Positions 57,033 through 64,000 of a stretch of DNA of 64,000 bases are shown here, piece by piece. The DNA is from Earliella scabrosa (lineage: Eukaryota > Basidiomycota > Agaricomycetes > Polyporales > Polyporaceae): positions 4,402,001 through 4,466,000 of the forward strand of contig JABYQQ010000001.1 of NCBI GenBank assembly GCA_022605405.1, in the 5' to 3' direction. The notes below the pieces were generated by a model, which ran no database searches, was not told where the DNA came from, and saw only the letters and a list, made by a program, of their open reading frames with translations. The translations under genes and the position numbers were made by a program. The first letter of the stretch is position 1, and each line of letters begins with the position of its first letter.

Positions 57033-57606
57033 GATCAAGATCGAGGTGGCTCAGACGATGTTCAGGTTGTTTGAGGGCTACTGGTAGCAGTAAGCAAGCG
57101 TCCTTCCCGCATCCGCATCGTACTCAAGCGCCCATCGATCGGCACTTCGGTATCGAACTCCAGCCTGTCGTATGCAATACTTATTGTGGGCTGCGATACG
57201 ATCGTGATCATCATGGGCTATACAAGTATCGGAGATGGATGTAAGAAACAGACGTCATCGACAGACTACGTTGCAAGAAATACCGGCACACGATTATCAC
57301 TCACCACGCGGCGGGATGCGCACGTCCGTCCCTGTCCGTCCCGTCCCGTCCTTCAAGAACGCGTTGACGCGGCCATCGCCCGTGCATGCGGCCCGGGCCG
57401 TACTAGTAGGCGCCGGGTAGGCGAATCAAGCGATGCTGCCGTGGATCTGACATATGCTGGTGAGACTCACCTGAGTACTTTTGTGTACGATGGCGGCCCA
57501 GCCTCAGACTCCAGAGCACTAATATTGTCGTCTGAGATCAATCGACCATCATACTAGCAAGACTAGATTGGAGGAGTACGACGCCCGAGAGAACCCATAC
57601 AGAATT
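57033..57606. other. Spacer between kinase copies 2 and 3
   Basis: Holds an NKAP gene fragment (57301-57381, listed separately) and, near copy 3, the duplicated 3' flank. Nothing else is recognised. Confidence 0.6.
57301..57381 (-). pseudogene. Short NKAP gene fragment
   Basis: About 80 bp closely match 60001-60051 inside the NKAP gene, same orientation. Shared runs include GCGGGATGCGCACGTCCGTC, CCGTCCTTCA and GGCCATCGCC. On the minus strand this corresponds to the NKAP segment [18 protein letters not shown]. The fragment has an expanded CCGTCC-type run and an extra 8-bp insertion, so it cannot code for the same peptide. Confidence 0.75.
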
Positions 57607-58656
57607 TCACGATACGTCCACAGGCTTCCCATGCTTCAACTGCCAATAGAATGACGCGAAGCACTTGTCGTGCTCTGCGGGCCGTGGGTCGACAGTGACA
57701 TACTGTTCTGCATCCTCGCTCATTACCGATGACCCACTGCACATATCGTCGCAGTATCCACGGTTTCGGCGGTCTATCGTTGTAGGCCCACTACAACAGC
57801 CCCATTCAGCCTGGCTACATTCGCGCGAGGACAGGTGGATACGTACGTCCGAAATCCATTCAAAAGAATGTCCTACAGAGAGCATGTCCCAGGAGAAAGG
57901 GTCGAAGTGCGTCATGCCGAGAGGTGCATCGATGCGCGATGCAGGCAGTTCGATGGCAGGCTGACGGCCAGGTCCGAGCTCAAACTGCCGCGACTGGCCA
58001 AAATCCATGATGTAGACTTTGCCTGCTTCGACTGGCATGTCGCTGCCCTGGTGGTTCGCAACATCCCAGTCGTGAGCGTACATGAAGTTGTCGGTAACGC
58101 AGTCCTGAGTTAGCGCGGAGATGATCAGCATCTAGGCAAAGAACCGTGTAGCTCGCATCGTACCAAGTGAGCAATTTTGAGTTGGTGCAGAAACTCAACG
58201 CCCTGTGGTAACGTCGTTCAGTAACTCTAGCACACTCATTGCACTAGACCGTACCTCAAGTATTTGATAGAAACACCGAAGAATGGCCCCGAGGCTCCAC
58301 CTATTGAAGAGGAGCATAAATTCGCTCACGACTGGCATAATCAGAAGCGGAGGCTCTGAGCGGATGACTTTGCAAGGCAGAGTGTGGTTAGGTGAACTCG
58401 GAGGGAACTGCGACAGTCGTTCGTATATGTCAGCCTCTGGGCTGCCGGGCTTTACAGTCTTGATCGCGTATGGATGGCCAGGTACATTGCGGCCTGTTCG
58501 CCAAGCAACGTCCTGTAGGATTGTCAACGAGAGTCAACAGAGTGATACCTGAATGCGACTGACCGGCTTCAGTGGACTTTCCGGAATGATACCCCGGGCT
58601 TGTAGCTCAGGGTGGTTGACTATCCATTCAGGCATCATACTTGCTCTGGCCCTCAT
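57607..58656 (-). CDS. Kinase-like protein, tandem copy 3
   Basis: Most complete of the three. ATG 58656 opens MRARASMMPEWIVNHPELQA, then after an intron DVAWRTGRNVPGHPYAIKTV with a VAIK-like AIK. Next come LPCKVIRSEPPLLIMPVVSE and GVEFLHQLKIAHL, spliced to DCVTDNFMYAHDWDVANHQG. The DFG lies in GKVYIMDFGQSRQFELGPG. It ends SFYWQLKHGKPVDVS at 57607. The frame is also open upstream to 58827 (GLLPNLCREHKFQRFLYLRY and following), starting from a GTG. That segment looks protein-like and could be an upstream exon or part of a fused F-box-like domain, so the true start is uncertain. Confidence 0.7.
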
Positions 58657-59095
58657 AATGAAGCTTTGATGGAAATTGGGAGCGGTTGCGATGCGTCTCA
58701 ATCGATGTTCGAGATGGTTGATTGACACGTAGCGCAGGTATAGGAAGCGCTGGAACTTGTGCTCTCGGCAAAGATTCGGCAGTAGTCCGCTTATGGGTAA
58801 CAATAGACTGGGAGCATCTGGGAGCACTAGCCTGACGATCTAAGGACGATCGCGATGGACCGATGCTAATCTATATCCTAGTATCGCTCCTGCTGGGGCA
58901 ACTGCAGTGTGCGAAGGCCTCATGTAATCAGTCCTAGTATCATCTAAATCGCTCAAGGTCTCAACTCCGACTCGTCTGCAGTGACCCCCTCTTCCTCCAT
59001 TGCCCCAGGCCCATACCAGTTTCCAGACGTCTGGTACGTACTAGCACCCTAGACGGTCACCTTGCATGTTTCTAATACTTCCCTACAGCGATATC
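58657..59095. other. Intergenic, possible 5' exon of kinase copy 3
   Basis: Contains the open extension of kinase copy 3 (to 58827) and the upstream region of the small plus-strand ORF. A splice-acceptor-like end (ctaatacttccctacag) lies directly before that ORF at about 59075-59091. Confidence 0.45.
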
Positions 59096-59446
59096 ATGGC
59101 AAGCGTTAGCCAGACTGAATCGGAGAACCCCTTGAAACGCATCATCGATTTCATGCCCACCGTCGATGACAGTTATTACGACTTTCACAGCAAGAAGGCA
59201 CTATCTGCCTTCGTGCCTGGCACTCGTCTTGTCTTCCGAAAGCAGGCCTGTACGGAGACAGGTCACAAGCCGGCGTGTATGACCTACACGGCGACGATAT
59301 ACGACAGCACGTGCACCTTTGTGGTGTGGGTCTACAACCCTCAGGACGATATCGCCGCGAATCGGGCAGCGGCCATCGCTGGCTTTCGATCCCTCCTCAA
59401 CAGCGGCCAAATGTCAACTGACGTCTATGCGAATGAGTACATGTAA
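59096..59446 (+). CDS. Small hypothetical protein, 116 residues
   Basis: Not recognised. ATG 59096 gives MASVSQTESENPLKRIIDFM and the frame ends DVYANEYM at 59446. An in-frame ATG lies 30 bp upstream (59066), but the sequence between looks like an intron 3' end (branch-like ctaat, then tacag). I therefore prefer 59096, with an untranslated or short first exon upstream. The protein looks globular, with alternating hydrophobics (CMTYTATIYDSTCTFVVWVY), three cysteines, and no signal peptide or membrane helix. The 307 bp downstream (59447-59753) hold nothing recognised. Confidence 0.5.
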   Translation: MASVSQTESENPLKRIIDFMPTVDDSYYDFHSKKALSAFVPGTRLVFRKQACTETGHKPACMTYTATIYDSTCTFVVWVYNPQDDIAANRAAAIAGFRSLLNSGQMSTDVYANEYM

Positions 59447-59753
59447 GGTCAGTGAAGCTCGTCTGAACTCTGCAGTCACGGTGTAGTACCTGAGCGGTTT
59501 TCACATGGGAACAGATGTGGGACTTCAAGCTTCAGCACTGCAGTCGAACGTTCTCCTGGCTCTATATTCCGTACTGGCCATACGTTTTCTTTCTCTTGAC
59601 AAATGTTGCATCACTCTGCATGTCTTGTTATCCATTGACCTTGAATACGGCTGAATTGCTGTCCATATGTATATACGACTGGGCGGATGTATGAAGATCG
59701 GTAGCCTGTATAAAGCAACCCTGGCACGTACTCTTGAGGTGCCAACCAGGGGC

Positions 59754-61528
<1,775 letters not shown>

Positions 61529-62225
61529 ATTGCCTACTTGCGAGGGATGCAGGTCCTGGTCCTCGGTTGGGCTGGAGAGTGCAGGAGGCAGAGGGGGAGA
61601 GGCAGCGAGCACGCTGTCCTTGTCTGAGCCTGGTCTGAGCAGAGAGGGAAGGCGTGGGAGATTCCAACCGCTTTCGGTCGAAGGCGCTCCCGTGTGGGCG
61701 CTTCGAGGCGTGGAGACGATGACGACGGTCGCAACACCACAGTCGATGGGAGGCAGCTCAGGCGAGTTTGCATGGTTTTGCTTCTGTTGCCTTAAGTACG
61801 TCCTACTTACCGACTCGCTTCGAATTCTCGAACCACATCCCAGGAACGGGTTGCAAAGCCACCGCGTCCTGCACTCCTCGTCCAGCAAGAACCGCTATAG
61901 CTATGGATACAGTTCAAGGCTACTCAATGTAACATCATACATCAATGGTCGTAACCAAGCAGTATGTGGATTTATACGTGGTTGTGTCATAGGAATGGGC
62001 CCTCCGGGGCAGACCTGGACACGATTCGGGATCACTAAGCGCCGGTCCTGGTCGCGTGGCAGAGATGGTAATCATTGAGATTCGGTACTACACTGTGATA
62101 CACTGAGGAGCAAGATTATGGAGGTACGGTGGGTCTGATCCGTTCGTTGAATGTGGGATACTGAATGTGAGTAGTAGTAGGAGCAGGGGTTGACATGCAG
62201 AATGGGTGGGACGTTGAGGGACGGT
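61529..62225. other. Intergenic, nothing recognised
   Basis: About 700 bp upstream of NKAP and downstream of the RNR gene. The NKAP frame is open upstream to 61888, but without an earlier ATG or family similarity. Confidence 0.45.
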
Positions 62226-64000
62226 TCACGCGCCACAACACTCTGTACGCGGTGTACATTCTTCAAGAGGAGGAGGGAGGTCGTCGTCCTCGTCACTGCT
62301 GTCAGTGTCAGGGTCTGGGGCAGGCCTTGCCAGACCATATGAGATTGGATAAGACGGTGCCTTAGTGCGAAGATAGTATAGTCCGGTCTTGAGGCCACTC
62401 TCCCACGCGCGGAGCTGCAGGTTCATCTACGAGGGAGACATGAGTCGTTATTGTAAGGTAAAATAGTGTAGATGGACGAACGAGGAGAGGGGTTGTCGGC
62501 GCTGCGATGCTGAGAGACATCGACTGACTTTGTTCAATGTATGGAGCGCGGTCGATAGCCATGTCTACGAGGGCGAATGGATCGATTTCCCAGGCAGTTC
62601 TGTATATGTCTTTCAAGTCGTCTGGGATTTCTGCGATGGCCTGTACTGAACCTGTACTGAATGAGCGGTCAGGAGATAAGGGATCGTGTGAATATGCGTA
62701 CCGTGATTGAGTAGAATTGCGCGGCGTAGATCGTCGGTCCAGAGGTTGCGTTTGACGAGGTCGTGGACCAGCCATGGGCAGATCTGAGTGTAGTCGCCGC
62801 TCAGGATCTGGTGTGTGACGACATTGCTGCACGTGGATGGTTTGCATGAGGATTTGGTGCTTATCATAAGAGGGACTCGCCTGGGGTAAGGGTCGACTCC
62901 TTCGGAGTTGCCAAGAATGTAAGCGGTGGACGCGGTTGGCATCTGGGCAGTGAGCAGAGAATTCCGAAGTCCGTGTTGCGCGATCATCGTGCGGAGTGCG
63001 TCGAAATCGTACCGGTGCCTTGAACCTGCGGGCCACATGTCGGAGTACAAGATCCCGTCTGCTGCCAGGGAGCCGGTCCAGGCCGGGTACGGCCCTTTGA
63101 CTTTGGCTAGTTCGCAGCTAGTCTCCAATGCTGCATGATAGATGGTCTCAAATATATCGACGTTGAGGTCTCTGGCCCTCTGGGAAGCATACGGCATTCC
63201 CATCATCATGAATACGTCCGCGAGTCCTTGGACTCCGACGCCAATGGCTCTGGCGCGGTTTGCAGCCGCGGCCGCCGCGCCGGTGGGGTACTTTGCAACG
63301 TCGAGGAGGCGGTCGGTGTTGCGAACTGCGAGCTTGGTGACGGAATGGAGCATGTCGAAGTCGAATTGGCCGTCCGGCCGGATGAAGCGGGGAAGCGCGA
63401 TAGAGGCAAGGGTGCACACAGCGGGTTCGGTGGAGTTGGAGTACTGGACTACTTCGGTGCAGAGGTTGGAGGACTGGATGATGCCCATGTGCTTCTGATT
63501 GTTGCGTCCTGATACACGGGTAAGTCTCCACAAACTACAAGTGTTAGCCGACGTACGATTGACGTTGTCCTGGTACATGATGAAGGGCGCGCCGGTTTCT
63601 GTTTGCGCCTCGCATATGGAGCGCCAGAGGTCGGCTGCCCTGATCTGGGCGACGGGGCGGATGTTCTGTAGACAATGTTCATATAGTTGAGTAAATTGGT
63701 CTCCATACACGGCGTTCAGATCCGGCGTGTCCGCGGGATCGAACAAGTACCAATCTGCATTGTCACGAAGTTTCTTCATGCTAGTGCATAGAGTCAGTCG
63801 CGGCGCGGAGTATTTATCAAGGCGGTCGATGTAGCGTACAATATGTCCGGGATCCACAGGGCAGGAAAAACGTGGCGAACTTTGTCATCAGGCGCAGCGC
63901 GAGCGGTGCGGCATGTGACAAAGGATATGATGTCGCCGTGCCATATCGGAAGGTAGACGGTGAGTGCGGACGGCCGTCGGTCGCGACTGAGGATGCAGAA
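62226..64000 (-). CDS. Ribonucleotide reductase large subunit, divergent; 5' end outside window
   Basis: Class I ribonucleotide reductase alpha subunit, making deoxyribonucleotides with a small subunit. The window end starts inside RPSALTVYLPIWHGDIISFV, followed by FPALWIPDI and, across an intron, FMKKLRDNADWYLFDPADTP. Active-site motifs are intact: SSNLCTEVV (thiyl cysteine with N and E) and EPAVCTLASIALPRF (redox cysteine). Also seen are IGVGVQGLADVFMMMGMPYA, MPTASTAYILGNSEGVDPYP and GLYYLRTKAPSYP (tyrosine pair for radical transfer). Intron 62827-62880 seems to begin GC (AG|gcgagt) and joins YP to SNVVTHQILSGDYTQ. The tail ends EECTPRTECCGA, without the usual C-terminal CxxC. Many positions differ from canonical fungal RNR1, suggesting a second paralogue. 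Confidence 0.9.

Overview
The window is nuclear DNA of a filamentous basidiomycete, most likely an agaricomycete of the Polyporales type. The case rests on dense genes on both strands, many introns of about 45-70 nt with GT-AG ends and GTRNGT-like donors, single-copy eukaryotic housekeeping genes (ATG3, VPS53, TSR1, SmD3, a proteasome alpha subunit, NKAP), and lineage-expanded families (cytochrome P450, F-box proteins, degenerate kinases). The species is not identifiable from sequence alone. Gene models were built by joining open frames at plausible splice sites and at family motifs, so exon edges are predictions.

Layout. 1-1.5 kb: 3' part of a P450. 1.5-4.4 kb: gene-poor, with two G-rich 23-bp minisatellite arrays. 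4.4-6.7 kb: two paralogous hotdog thioesterases (-). 7.4-8.6 kb: a fungal tyrosine phosphatase (-). 9.3-12.5 kb: tandem FBXO31-like F-box genes (+). 13.5-15.9 kb: a magnesium-chelatase-like protein without a Walker A motif (+). 16.3-17.8 kb: a second type of F-box gene (+), with a paralogue at 49.8-51.3 kb. 18.3-18.9 kb: Yippee protein. 19.2-20.7 kb: ATG3. 21.0 kb: intron-containing tRNA-Lys(CTT). 21.2-26.6 kb: MBIP-like and VPS53, a divergent pair. 26.7-33.7 kb: TSR1 and a CLC chloride transporter (-). 34.2-39.0 kb: SmD3, a CTR copper transporter, proteasome alpha (PSMA4/Pre9 type) and a CHZ1-like histone chaperone. 39.8-42.5 kb: a long proline-rich protein of unknown function. 45-45.7 kb: gluconokinase. 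46.5-48.7 kb: a HAC1/XBP1-like bZIP gene diverging from an RNase P RPR2/RPP21 subunit. 51.7-53.2 kb: LYAR-type nucleolar zinc-finger protein. 53.6-58.7 kb: three tandem kinase-like genes, the middle one broken. 59.8-61.5 kb: NKAP. 62.2-64 kb: a divergent ribonucleotide reductase large subunit running off the window.

The genes do not form one pathway. Most of the window is a conserved housekeeping block (RNA processing, trafficking, autophagy, proteostasis), with accessory, duplicated genes at 1-17 kb and 50-59 kb.

The most interesting signal is in the bZIP gene. The N-terminal bZIP frame and the C-terminal acidic frame are offset. At the frame change the transcript folds into three successive hairpins. 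The outer two have 7-nt loops, one of which (CUGCAGC) fits the Ire1 cleavage consensus. Removing the 47 nt between the candidate cleavage sites restores one continuous frame of 379 codons. This looks like the non-spliceosomal HAC1/XBP1 intron of the unfolded protein response. Other points of interest are a 72-bp near-perfect palindrome beside the kinase array, an NKAP gene fragment inside that array, a ribonucleotide reductase with an abnormal cysteine tail, and two apparent GC-AG introns.
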